Source: Azospirillum griseum
GTDB lineage: Bacteria; Pseudomonadota; Alphaproteobacteria; Azospirillales; Azospirillaceae
Length of the DNA stretch: 35,557 bases
Assembly (NCBI RefSeq): GCF_003966125.1
Contig: NZ_RXMA01000038.1
Coordinates: 1 to 35,557 of the forward strand
Reading direction: 5' to 3'
The translations under genes and the position numbers were made by a program. Positions 8,775 through 16,710 of the stretch are shown one piece after another. Under the pieces are notes generated by a model. That model saw nothing but the letters and a program-made list of their open reading frames with translations, ran no database searches and was not told the DNA's origin. Position 1 is the stretch's first letter; every line of letters begins with the position of its first letter.

Positions 8775-8953
8775 GTAAGCGGCTACGGAACGCCGCCTTG
8801 TCTGGAGAGAGGTGATCGGCGAAGAGCGAGGGGACCGGAGGCTCCAATGGAGCGCCATTGGAGGCTCGCCTGATGTCGAGAGTTGAAATCATCACCAGCC
8901 GCGGCGAGCGTCGGCGGTGGAGTGCAGACGAGAAGGCCCGTCTGGTGGCCGAG
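8775..8953 (+). mobile_element. IS66-family element, left-end remnant
   Basis: GTAAGCGGCTACGGAA starting at 8775 has the GTAAGC beginning typical of IS66-family terminal repeats. It is followed by a leader and the first codons of an IS66-type tnpA. The element stops abruptly at the terminal repeat of IS6 copy 2 (8954). A perfect 9-bp hairpin (CTCCAATGG at 8842-8850 and CCATTGGAG at 8855-8863, loop AGCG) lies just before tnpA. Confidence 0.7.
8873..8953 (+). pseudogene. IS66 tnpA fragment (5' end only)
   Basis: The translation MSRVEIITSRGERRRWSAD and the following EKARLVAE is the characteristic N-terminus of IS66-type accessory protein TnpA (HTH domain). The reading frame then enters IS6 sequence and loses similarity. 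About 27 codons remain of a normal length of over 100, so the gene is dead. Confidence 0.7.
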
Positions 8954-9789
8954 GGCATCGTCAACTTGTCGAGAGGCTGGCAGAGCCAAGTTACAGCGGA
9001 CGGCAGCGGTCTTCTGATCACGCGGCCATCGGCACGCCGACGACCTCGGCCCAGGTGGCGAAGGCCTGGGTGCGGGCGGTGCGGTAATCGGATGCGGAGC
9101 GGCTGTCTCGGCGCAGATGGAAGAGGTTGTTGATCGGATCGTGGATGGAGAGGAAGCGCTGCACTTGGCGGGGTGACTTGAAACGCTTCATCTGGCGCTC
9201 CCGCCGTCGGGTTGGCTGGTGAGAATTCTCGGCTCTGTTGTTCAGCCCCTTGTGCTGGCGGTGGTCCACCCCCGGCATGATCGCCCTTTTGGCGGCGGCG
9301 TAGGACTTGAGCTTGTCGGTGACCAGCACACGCGGTGCCCGGCCCTGCTTCTTCAGCAATTTGCGGAGCAAACGCTTGGCCGCCTTGGTGTCGCGTCGGC
9401 TTTGGACCAGCACGTCGAGCACGAAGCCGTCCTGATCGACCGCCCGCCAGAGGTAATGCTTGCGACCGCCGATGGTCAGAACGACCTCGTCGAGGTGCCA
9501 CTTGTCGCCCCGGCGCGGTGCCCGGCGGCGCAACCGGGCGGCGATCTCGGGGCCGAACTTCCGGGCCCATTGGCGCACCGTCTCATAGCTCACCGTGATG
9601 CCGCGCGCCGCCAGCAGGTCCTCGACCATCCGCAGGCTGAGCGGAAAGCGGACGTACAGCCACACCGCCGTGGCAATGATCTCGGCGGGATAGCGGTAGC
9701 CAGCGTAGCCGGGATCAAGGCGCGTCGGCATGCCGTTCCACACCCCGAACAGACCGCCTCCGCAACTGCGGGGCAACAAGTTGACGATG
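8954..9789 (-). mobile_element. IS6-family insertion sequence, copy 2 (complete)
   Basis: Terminal inverted repeats are GGCATCGTCAACTTGT at 8954-8969 and ACAAGTTGACGATG ending at 9789. The length of about 836 bp is normal for the family. One end truncates an IS66 tnpA and the other abuts IS6 copy 3 in direct tandem. The last bases at the right end (GC instead of CC) blur the exact boundary by one or two bases. Confidence 0.85.
9018..9731 (-). CDS. IS6-family transposase, intact
   Basis: A 237-residue DDE transposase. The ATG at 9731 gives MPTRLDPGYAGYRYPAEII; an upstream in-frame ATG at 9779 lies in the inverted repeat and is less likely. Catalytic residues are all present: Asp in WHLDEVVLTI, Asp in LVTDKLKSY and Glu in NNRAENSHQPTR. 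The C-terminus IHDPINNLFHLRRD matches the usual IS6 ending. It is the best candidate in the window for an active transposase and could act in trans on copies 1 and 3. Confidence 0.92.
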   Translation of the reverse strand: MPTRLDPGYAGYRYPAEIIATAVWLYVRFPLSLRMVEDLLAARGITVSYETVRQWARKFGPEIAARLRRRAPRRGDKWHLDEVVLTIGGRKHYLWRAVDQDGFVLDVLVQSRRDTKAAKRLLRKLLKKQGRAPRVLVTDKLKSYAAAKRAIMPGVDHRQHKGLNNRAENSHQPTRRRERQMKRFKSPRQVQRFLSIHDPINNLFHLRRDSRSASDYRTARTQAFATWAEVVGVPMAA

Positions 9790-10011
9790 GCGGCGCACCG
9801 TCTCGTAACTCACCGTGATGCCGCGCGCCGCCAGCAGCTCCTCGACCATCCGCAGGCTGAGCGGAAAGCGGACATACAGCCACACCGCCGTGGCAATGAT
9901 CTCAGCGGGATAGCGGTAGCCAGCATAGCGGGGATCAAGGCACGTCGTCAGGCCGTTCCATACCCCGAACAGACCGCCTCGGCAACTGCGGGGCAACAAG
10001 TTGATGATGCC
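9790..10011 (-). mobile_element. IS6-family copy 3, truncated remnant
   Basis: The terminal repeat ACAAGTTGATGATGCC at 9996-10011 and the first part of the transposase reading frame (RYAGYRYPAEIIATAVWLYV through GITVSYETVR) are nearly identical to copy 2. The frame is cut after VSYETVR at 9790, where copy 2 begins. The codon aligned with copy 2's ATG is CTG (9949-9951). This is a non-functional fragment, left by insertion of copy 2 into it or by recombination between copies. Its outer end interrupts the 3' end of the chemoreceptor gene. Confidence 0.85.
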
Positions 10012-12179
10012 CCACTGTCGCCGCCCCCTTGTCGGATGTGGCCCAGGAAATCATCCACCTGATCCAGCAGGCGGGCGGTTTGGGTGGACAGATGGTCGGT
10101 GACGGTCAGAACAGACGTGGCAGTCTGGCGCGCCTCGATGGCGACGCTGCGCACGACGCCGATGTCGTCCGAGGCGCAGGCCGTGCGGCTTGCGGCCACG
10201 GCCACGCTGCGGGCGATTTCGGCGGTGGCGGCCCCTTGTTCTTCAATACCCGCCGCTACGACAGCGGTGATTCCGTTCAACCGGGCGATGGTGTCGGCGA
10301 TGTCGTGGATGGCGGCCACCGCGTCGCCGGTTGCCGATTGGATCGCGCTGACCTGGGCGGTGATCTGGTCGGTCGCCTGGGCGGTTTGCGATGCCAACGC
10401 CTTGACCTCGGACGCGACGACGGCAAAGCCGCGACCGGCCTCCCCCGCCCGCGCGGCCTCAATGCTGGCGTTGAGCGCCAAGAGATTGGTTTGACCGGCG
10501 ATCCGGGCGATGAGGTCGGCCACCTCGCCCACCCGCAACGCCAGATCGTTCAGGCTGCGGATGACGCCGTCGGTGCGGGCCGCGCGCTGGGCCGCTTCGC
10601 TGGCAATTCCGGCGGTTTCACCGATGCGGTCGGCGATCTCGCGGATCGACAGGGCCAGTTGCTGGGCGGCCTCGGCGGCGGTTTCGACATTGTCCGACAC
10701 CTCTTGCGCGGCGGTGGCCGCGCTGCCAGCCAGTCGGGATGAGTTTTCCGACACCTCGGCCATTCCAACAGCGCTGTGGCGCACGCTGCCCACCGCCGCC
10801 GACACCGTTTCAACCACGGTCTTCACCCGCCCCTCGAAACGGTCAGCCAGGGTCAGCATGTCGTTGCGGCGCTCCTCGGCGGCCCGCTCGCGGTCCTGGT
10901 CGGCACGGGCGCGGGCGGCGGCAACCTCGCTGGCGGTGTCGCGGAAGACCTGGAGCGCGGCCCCCATCGCGGCGATCTCGTCGGTGCCGCTCACCACCAC
11001 GGCGGCGCTCAGGTCCCCCGCCGCGATCCGACCCATGGCGCGTTGCAGGGTGATCAGGCGGCCCACCAGACTGCGCCCGACATAGAGTTGAACCACCACA
11101 ACCGACAACAGAAGGCTGGCCACCGCGACCAGGATTTGGGTCAGGCGGTTGGACTCCATGCGCCCGCGCGCGCCGTCGGCGGCGGCCATGATGGCGCTTT
11201 CCTCCGCCTGGATCAGGGTCACGACCAACCCACCAAGGCGCTCGGTCAGCGCAGCGTTGCTGCGCACCAACCCCAGCGAGCGCTCCAGCGCCTCCAATTC
11301 CTGTTGGCGCACATCGGTCACGCCACCGCCATCGGTCGCCAGCGCCCGCCAGTCAGCCAGCGGCGTTTCCAGCCTAGCCGCCAGGTCCGGCGGGGTTTGG
11401 CGCAGGGTGTTGTCGAGATAGTTGAAGCGCAGGATCAGCTTGGCCTCCAGCGCGCTCAAATGGCGGGTGTCGGTGGTCAAAGACGCCTCCACCAACATGC
11501 CACGCACCGCCGCCGCCTCTTCCAGAATGGAGGCCACCGGCTTGGCCTGGGCCGACACCGCCGCCATCTCGTCCAACCCGGCGCGCAGGGCGTCCGGTGA
11601 CGGGGCGGCGTCCGGGGCGCGAAGCTGCGCGCGCAGCGCCGCTTCGCGTTGGGCCAGCGACGCCCGCCAGGGGGCGGCGAATTTCTGCACCTCCGCCTCC
11701 TTGGCGAGGATGGCGGGCAGCAGGGCCGTGCGCTGAGCCGCCAACTCCACCCGCTCGCCCGCCGCCTGGTCCAGTTGGGCCAGATTGTCGAGCAGCGCGG
11801 CGGCCGCCTCGCCCAGCGCATCGAGTGACTCGGCGCTGCCATGGGCGCGCAGACGCTCGAGCGATTGGGCGAAGGTCTGCGCCTCCGCCTTGATCCGCGT
11901 CGACACCGCGTCGCGGGCCTCGGCGGTGTCGGCGGCGGCCAACGCCGGGGCAAGGGCAACCAGCCGTTCGGCCAGCCGCGCAACCGTCAGCCCGTCCTTC
12001 ATCGATGGAACCGCACGGTCGACGATGCCATCCAACGTCTGTTGCAGGCTGCCGTAACCCAGCAGCGCCACCACCGCCGCGACCAGCGTTCCCGACAGGA
12101 CCACCCCGATGGCCACCGAAACCCGCCCCCGCACCCCCAATCGCCAGCGGCGTGGTGCCGTCCGTTCCATCCCATTCAT
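9948..12179 (-). CDS. Methyl-accepting chemotaxis protein, 3' end fused into IS6
   Basis: A transmembrane chemoreceptor of 743 residues. Seen: TM1 at about residues 20-42, a long helical periplasmic domain to about 345, TM2 near 347-368 (LVAVASLLLSVVVVQLYVG), HAMP around 370-425, then the MA signalling domain. The conserved hairpin tip (QTNLLALNASIEAARAGEAG) is present. The normal end VDDFLGHIRQGGGDS is followed by about 21 residues read from IS6 copy 3 (GASSTCCPAVAEAV and onward). Only the extreme C-terminus is altered and the signalling core is intact. The ATG at 12179 has AAGGAG upstream; ATG 12170 is an alternative. It lies 31 bp after the MFS gene on the same strand, so it is probably co-transcribed and may sense the pathway substrate. 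Confidence 0.9.
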   Translation of the reverse strand: MNGMERTAPRRWRLGVRGRVSVAIGVVLSGTLVAAVVALLGYGSLQQTLDGIVDRAVPSMKDGLTVARLAERLVALAPALAAADTAEARDAVSTRIKAEAQTFAQSLERLRAHGSAESLDALGEAAAALLDNLAQLDQAAGERVELAAQRTALLPAILAKEAEVQKFAAPWRASLAQREAALRAQLRAPDAAPSPDALRAGLDEMAAVSAQAKPVASILEEAAAVRGMLVEASLTTDTRHLSALEAKLILRFNYLDNTLRQTPPDLAARLETPLADWRALATDGGGVTDVRQQELEALERSLGLVRSNAALTERLGGLVVTLIQAEESAIMAAADGARGRMESNRLTQILVAVASLLLSVVVVQLYVGRSLVGRLITLQRAMGRIAAGDLSAAVVVSGTDEIAAMGAALQVFRDTASEVAAARARADQDRERAAEERRNDMLTLADRFEGRVKTVVETVSAAVGSVRHSAVGMAEVSENSSRLAGSAATAAQEVSDNVETAAEAAQQLALSIREIADRIGETAGIASEAAQRAARTDGVIRSLNDLALRVGEVADLIARIAGQTNLLALNASIEAARAGEAGRGFAVVASEVKALASQTAQATDQITAQVSAIQSATGDAVAAIHDIADTIARLNGITAVVAAGIEEQGAATAEIARSVAVAASRTACASDDIGVVRSVAIEARQTATSVLTVTDHLSTQTARLLDQVDDFLGHIRQGGGDSGASSTCCPAVAEAVCSGYGTA

Positions 12180-12210
12180 GTGTTTTTCTCCTTTGACGCC
12201 CAAGGCGGGG

Positions 12211-13440
12211 TCAACCCGACCGACGCAGAACCGGTGTGCGGCGGGCAAACCAAACCGTCGCCCACAGCGGCCCGATCATCACCAGCGCCCCCAGCGCGTA
12301 GACCAGAACCGATCCTCCCAGGGTGAACAGGCCGCCGGCCAGCATCGGCCCCAACAACCGTCCCAGACTGCCCATGGATTGATTGACCCCCAACAGGCTG
12401 CCCACCTCGCCCTCCCGCCCCTCGCGCGACACCAGGGCGGCTATGGTCGGCTGGGTCAGGCCAAAGCCAATGGCCAACAGGCTGTTGGCAACTACGCCCA
12501 GCGACCCGCAGCCGGGAATCGCCATCGCCAGCAGCCCACAAATAATCACCGCAACCCCGGCCACCAGCGCCCCGGCATCGCCAAAACGGCGGACGATCCG
12601 CCCGACCCCCAGCAATTGCACCGCGACCATCACGGTGCCGACCGTGGTCATCAACAGCCCCACCTCGTGCGGTCCCCAGGCGAAATACTCCTGTGCCCAC
12701 AGGGCGACGGTGGCGTTGACGCCGGAAAAGATCAGGGTGGTGGCAAAAAACAACCCGGTCAGCACGCGCAGCCTTGGTTGCGCCAACAGGCCGGGAAACT
12801 GCTGCAACGACACGCCCCGCCGCTGCCGCTGATCCCGCGACACAGCGGGTTCGCGTGCGAACAGCGCCACCACGAGAAAAGCCACCGCGCACAGCGCCCC
12901 GGCAGCGACAAAGGGGTGCGCGCCCGGCGGCGTGTCGGACAATTCCGCCAGCAGGCCCCCCAGAAGCGGGCCAAGGGCGAAGGACACCCCTGACACCACC
13001 CCCATGGCGGCCATGCTTTTGGAGCGTTCCTCCGGGTCGGTGCGGTCGGCGATGTAGGCCTGCGCCACCGCCATGTTGGCCGAGGACGCCCCCTGCACGC
13101 TGCGGCACAGGAACAGGGCCAGCAGCGAGTCCGCCTGACTCATCCACAGATAGGCCCCGACCGACACCATCATGCTCCAGCACAGCACCGGTTTGCGCCC
13201 GTAACGGTCGCTGACGCGGCCCCACAACGGTGCCGTCACCATCTGTGTCAGCGAAAAGGCGGAAAACAGCGCGACAACCGCCAGCGGCGACGCCCCGAAC
13301 CGCTGGCTGTAGAAGGGCAGCAGAGGCATGACCAGCCCGAAGCCGACCTGGGCAATGAAGACCACGAGCAGGACCGGAAGCATGTCCGACCGCAGCATCC
13401 GGTGTCGTCCCAACTTGTTCAAACCGATCATGCCGATCAC
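12211..13440 (-). CDS. MFS transporter (DHA1/TetA-like)
   Basis: A 409-residue major facilitator protein with about twelve membrane helices. Motif A is clear between TM2 and TM3 (WGRVSDRYGRKPV), and QGASSANMAVAQAYIAD plus GPLLGG resemble motifs of the drug:H+ antiporter-1 group. The start is GTG at 13440 or ATG at 13431; only three bases separate it from the upstream ALDH stop, so the two are transcribed together. Position in a catabolic operon suggests export of a toxic intermediate or transport of an aromatic acid rather than antibiotic resistance. The direction of transport is not readable from sequence. Confidence 0.88.
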   Translation of the reverse strand: MIGMIGLNKLGRHRMLRSDMLPVLLVVFIAQVGFGLVMPLLPFYSQRFGASPLAVVALFSAFSLTQMVTAPLWGRVSDRYGRKPVLCWSMMVSVGAYLWMSQADSLLALFLCRSVQGASSANMAVAQAYIADRTDPEERSKSMAAMGVVSGVSFALGPLLGGLLAELSDTPPGAHPFVAAGALCAVAFLVVALFAREPAVSRDQRQRRGVSLQQFPGLLAQPRLRVLTGLFFATTLIFSGVNATVALWAQEYFAWGPHEVGLLMTTVGTVMVAVQLLGVGRIVRRFGDAGALVAGVAVIICGLLAMAIPGCGSLGVVANSLLAIGFGLTQPTIAALVSREGREGEVGSLLGVNQSMGSLGRLLGPMLAGGLFTLGGSVLVYALGALVMIGPLWATVWFARRTPVLRRSG

Positions 13441-13443
13441 GCG

Positions 13444-14913
13444 TCAGAACGGGTAAGTCTGGTTGGGATCCTCGACGGTGATCCACCGCAATTCGGTGAA
13501 CTCCGCGATCCCGGCCTTGCCGCCGAAGCGGCCATAGCCGCTGTCCTTCACCCCACCGAACGGCATCTGCGCCTCGTCCGACACGGTCGGGCCGTTGATG
13601 TGACAGATGCCGGTCTCCAACCGCCGGGCCAACGCCATCGCCCGCCCGATGTCGCGGCTGAAAATGGCGGAGGACAGGCCGTATTCGGTGTCGTTCGCCA
13701 CCCGCACCGCCTCGTCCTCGCCCGCCACCCGGATGACCGACTTGACCGGACCGAAGCTTTCCTCGTGGTAGATCCGCATGTCCGGCGTCACCCGGTCGAG
13801 GATGGTGGCGGCGACAACGCTGCCGTTGCGCTCACCGCCGCAAACCAGAACCGCGCCCTTCGACACGGCGTCGGCGATCAGCGCGTCCATCGATTCCGCC
13901 GCCGCACGGCTGACCAGCGATCCGAGAACCACCGGTCCGCGCGGATCGCCCGCCGTCAGGGCGGACGCCCGCGCGCCCAACCGGGCAACGAAAGCATCGG
14001 CGACCCGATCGTCCACCACCATGCGTTCGGTGGACATGCAGATCTGACCCTGGTTGGCGAAGGCCCCGAAGACCGCCGCGTTGACCGCCGCGTCGAGATC
14101 GGCGTCGTCCAGCACCAGCAACGAAGCCTTGCCGCCCAACTCCAGCAGCGCCGGTTTCAGATGGCGGGCCGCCGTCTGCGCGATGATCCGCCCAACCGCC
14201 GAGGAGCCGGTGAAATTCACCCGTCGCACGGCGGGATGGGCGATCAACGCCTCGACCACCGCCGCCGCGTCCTGCGGGGCGTTGCTGATGACCGACACCA
14301 AACCCGGCGGAACCCCGGCCTCGACGAAGACCTGACCGATCAGTCGATGGATGGCCGGGCATTGTTCCGACGATTTGAGAATGACCGCGTTGCCACAGGC
14401 CAGTGGCATGGCCAGCCCGCGAACGGCCAGAATGACCGGCGCGTTCCACGGCGCGATGCTGAGAACCACCCCGACCGGCTGGCGCACCGCCAAGGCCAGA
14501 CAGCCCGGCTTGTCGGCGGGAATCACCTCGCCTCCGATCTGGGTGGTCATCGCCGCCGCCTCGCGCAGCATGTCCGCCGCGAGATGGACGTTAAAACCGG
14601 CCCAAGCCGCCGTACCGCCGGTTTCCGTCACCACCAGACGGGTGAACTCGGCAGCCTTGCCATCCAGGATGCGCGCGGCTTCGGTCAAGCGCCGCCGCCG
14701 GTCGCCCGGCCCCAGCGCCGCCCAGGCGGGAAAGGCCGCCGCCGCCGCATCCGCCGCCGCGCGCGCGTCCTCGACCGTGGCGGCAGCGGCGCGGCTGGCC
14801 ACCCAATCCGTCACCGGATCCCGCCGGTCAAAGGTCGCCCCGGTGGAGGCGGGACGGCCGACGCCGCCAATCAGAAGATCGACTGTGTCCATCGGTCGGG
14901 GGTCCTTGCTCAC
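13444..14913 (-). CDS. Aldehyde dehydrogenase, salicylaldehyde/aromatic type
   Basis: A 489-residue ALDH. Seen: SIAPWNAPVILAVRGLAMPL, ILKSSEQCP, FTGSSAVGRIIA, the catalytic Glu in LLELGGKASLLVLDDADL, the catalytic Cys in NQGQICMSTERM, ESFGPVKSV, and the C-terminal ICHINGPTVSDEAQMPFGG. The HINGPTVxDEAQMPFGG ending is characteristic of salicylaldehyde, vanillin and benzaldehyde dehydrogenases, as known for NahF-like enzymes. The GTG start at 14913 overlaps the stop of the upstream gene (GTGA). It would oxidise an aromatic aldehyde to the acid with NAD+. The exact aldehyde is inferred only by family resemblance. Confidence 0.88.
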   Translation of the reverse strand: MSKDPRPMDTVDLLIGGVGRPASTGATFDRRDPVTDWVASRAAAATVEDARAAADAAAAAFPAWAALGPGDRRRRLTEAARILDGKAAEFTRLVVTETGGTAAWAGFNVHLAADMLREAAAMTTQIGGEVIPADKPGCLALAVRQPVGVVLSIAPWNAPVILAVRGLAMPLACGNAVILKSSEQCPAIHRLIGQVFVEAGVPPGLVSVISNAPQDAAAVVEALIAHPAVRRVNFTGSSAVGRIIAQTAARHLKPALLELGGKASLLVLDDADLDAAVNAAVFGAFANQGQICMSTERMVVDDRVADAFVARLGARASALTAGDPRGPVVLGSLVSRAAAESMDALIADAVSKGAVLVCGGERNGSVVAATILDRVTPDMRIYHEESFGPVKSVIRVAGEDEAVRVANDTEYGLSSAIFSRDIGRAMALARRLETGICHINGPTVSDEAQMPFGGVKDSGYGRFGGKAGIAEFTELRWITVEDPNQTYPF

Positions 14914-16121
14914 TTGGCGACGGCGCGGTAGCCGTCGTGCTTGGCGTCGGCGTTGTCGGCGGTGACGGTGACGACCGAACGGCCCGGCGTGATCCGGCGG
15001 GCGATCACCTCCTCGTTCAGTTCCAGGCCAAAGCCGGGGCCTTCCGGCGGCAGGGCGCAGCCGTCCTTGTAGACCGGGCCGCCATGGACGATGTCCTCGT
15101 AGGCCGTCGCCATATCCTCCAGCGACTCACCGCGCCGACGCAGCGGCCCGACGATTTCGTGGATCATGGTGGAGGTCCAGGCGTTCGCCGTGGCCAGATG
15201 CAGATGGGCGATGGTTTCCAAGCCTGACCCGGCCATGGAACCGATCACCACGGGATAACCGCAGGCTTGCGCGGTGGCGATCCAGCGCAACGACTTGACG
15301 AAGCCGCCCGCCTTCACCGGCTTCAGCAACAGGCCGTCGGCAGCCCCTTTGCGGTGGATCTCCATGATGTCCGTCGGGGTTTGCGCCGCTTCATCGGCGT
15401 AGACCGGGAAGGTGCAGGTTTCGCGCAGGCGGGCCATGCCGTCGAGATCCCAGGAGGGCAGCGGCTGTTCGATCAGGCCCGGACGGAACTCGGCGAAGGC
15501 TTTCACCCCGGCCAACGCCTGTTTGAAGTTCAAGGCCCCGTTGGCGTCGAGATCCATCGGGATCTTGTCCTCAATCGCCTTGCGCACGGCGGCCAGACGC
15601 TTGCACTCATCGGCCATGCTGTTTCCAGTCAGACCGATCTTGATCTTGATGAGCGCGAAACCCGAATACACGGCGTCTGCCGCCCATTCCCCGAGAATGT
15701 CGGGATCCCGTTCGGCGCTGACATAGCCCAGGCGGATTTTTTCCACCGTGCGGCCACCGAGCAGTTGATAGGCCGGCACGTCCAGGACCTTGCCCTTCAG
15801 GTCGTGCAGGGCGAAATCGACCAGCATTTTGGCCTGGCCGTTGTTGCGGACCAGATGATCCATCTTGTCGACGATCCGTTCGATGTCGAACGGATCGGAC
15901 CCCAGCAACACCAGCGGCGCGATCACCTCCTCAATCACGGCGATGATCGACCCCTGGGTCTCGCCGTTGTACCAGGAGGAGGTGTTGCCGGTGTCACCGA
16001 TGCCGACATGGCCACTGTCGGTGGTGATCTTGATGACGACGCTGTTGTTGCGCAGCTTGGCGTTCTGACCCGGACGCGGGCCGAGCGTGACAGGAAACAG
16101 CTCGATCTTGACGATTTTCAT
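14910..16121 (-). CDS. Mandelate racemase/muconate lactonizing enzyme-family protein (MLE subgroup)
   Basis: An enolase-superfamily enzyme of 403 residues with an N-terminal capping domain (MKIVKIELFPVTLGPRPGQ) and a C-terminal TIM barrel. Seen: a Lys-x-Lys catalytic motif in ALIKIKIG; metal ligands Asp in PMDLDANGAL, Glu in LIEQPLP and Asp/Glu in VYADEAAQ; and a second base Lys in LLKPVKAGGF. That layout is the MLE subgroup (cycloisomerases, dipeptide epimerases, OSBS) rather than mandelate racemase. It catalyses proton abstraction next to a carboxylate, for example cycloisomerisation of a muconate-like diacid. The ATG at 16121 is preferred over the frame's longer extension to 16244. Its stop overlaps the downstream ALDH start. 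Confidence 0.9.
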   Translation of the reverse strand: MKIVKIELFPVTLGPRPGQNAKLRNNSVVIKITTDSGHVGIGDTGNTSSWYNGETQGSIIAVIEEVIAPLVLLGSDPFDIERIVDKMDHLVRNNGQAKMLVDFALHDLKGKVLDVPAYQLLGGRTVEKIRLGYVSAERDPDILGEWAADAVYSGFALIKIKIGLTGNSMADECKRLAAVRKAIEDKIPMDLDANGALNFKQALAGVKAFAEFRPGLIEQPLPSWDLDGMARLRETCTFPVYADEAAQTPTDIMEIHRKGAADGLLLKPVKAGGFVKSLRWIATAQACGYPVVIGSMAGSGLETIAHLHLATANAWTSTMIHEIVGPLRRRGESLEDMATAYEDIVHGGPVYKDGCALPPEGPGFGLELNEEVIARRITPGRSVVTVTADNADAKHDGYRAVAK

Positions 16122-16174
16122 GGTGGGGAACTCACAAGCGAAAGGGGAGCGGGAGCCGCAGGCGGTGTCCGCGA

Positions 16175-16612
16175 TCAGGCGGACGGGCGCTGCGGGGCCG
16201 CATGGGGGGTGGGGCGGGTCGATTGGAAGGACACCTCCTTCCAAACACCGTCGCGTTTCAGCCAGACTTGGGTGCAGATGGAACTGACGACGATCGGGTC
16301 GCCGCCCTGTGGACCGAGCACGGTGTTGACCATGTCCCCGGTCAGGATGGCGGTGTCGCCAAACAGACGCAGGCGCAGATGGTCGCGCGTGATGGCGACA
16401 AATTTCAGCCCGCCTTTGACGTAATCCAACAGATCCTGCCGGGTCTGGATCACACCGGTGGTGTGGATGTGGAGGTAATCGTCGGCCAGAAGATCAGCCA
16501 ACGCGCCCCAATCGGCGGCGATCATCGCGCGTTGGCGCGCATCCTCTAGCGCGAGGATGGCCGCCTTGTCTGCGGCTTGGGGGTCGGTGTCTTCGATCAG
16601 CGCGGTGGTCAT
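16175..16612 (-). CDS. NTF2-like/SnoaL-type small protein
   Basis: A 145-residue alpha+beta-barrel protein with the pattern of the nuclear transport factor 2 superfamily (DUF4440/SnoaL type). It has an N-terminal helix (ARQRAMIAADWGALADLLAD), DYLHIHTTGVIQTRQDLLDYV, a central LFGDTAILTG strand and CTQVWLKRDGVWKEVSFQST at the end. Such proteins are isomerases, hydratases, dehydratases or small-ligand binders. The ATG at 16612 has an AGGAT-like ribosome site. An in-frame ATG at 16654 would put the operator only two bases upstream of the start, so 16612 is favoured. It is the first gene of unit B. Its reaction is unknown. Confidence 0.78.
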   Translation of the reverse strand: MTTALIEDTDPQAADKAAILALEDARQRAMIAADWGALADLLADDYLHIHTTGVIQTRQDLLDYVKGGLKFVAITRDHLRLRLFGDTAILTGDMVNTVLGPQGGDPIVVSSICTQVWLKRDGVWKEVSFQSTRPTPHAAPQRPSA

Positions 16613-16655
16613 CGCGGGGTATCCTGCCAGTTCGGTCAACAGCTTGTCAGCCATT

Positions 16656-16677
16656 AAATCATACGTTCGATGAATTT
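16656..16677. promoter_or_regulatory. Operator copy 1, promoter of unit B
   Basis: An imperfect palindrome with AAATCAT (16656-16662), spacer ACGTTCG (16663-16669) and ATGAATTT (16670-16677). Two further copies occur at 28689 and 28912. On the minus strand TATGAT overlaps the left arm and could be the -10 of the NTF2-MLE-ALDH-MFS-MCP unit; the -35 is poor. Binding there would block initiation. It is the candidate site of the TetR-type protein encoded at 30008-30781. Confidence 0.65.
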
Positions 16678-16689
16678 TTAACGATGGTG

Positions 16690-16704
16690 AGGTCCCGTGG
16701 ACCT
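16690..16704. terminator. Small hairpin after MBL gene, possible weak terminator
   Basis: AGGTCC (16690-16695) and GGACCT (16699-16704) form a perfect 6-bp stem with a CGT loop, 7 bp after the MBL hydrolase stop. No U-run follows directly on the minus strand; an AT-rich TTAAAAATT comes about 9 bases later. It may only partly separate units A and B. Confidence 0.25.
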
Positions 16705-16710
16705 TGCCCG

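Noticed and set aside
12211..13440. Antibiotic (tetracycline) resistance function for the DHA1-type MFS protein
   Set aside because: Motifs are those of the wider DHA1 group, and the gene sits inside a catabolic operon; nothing in the sequence points to a drug substrate.
12176..13486. A 436-residue minus-strand frame overlapping the MFS gene at 12211-13440
   Set aside because: The alternative frame lacks membrane helices and is Gly/Arg rich; the other frame has motif A and twelve helices.
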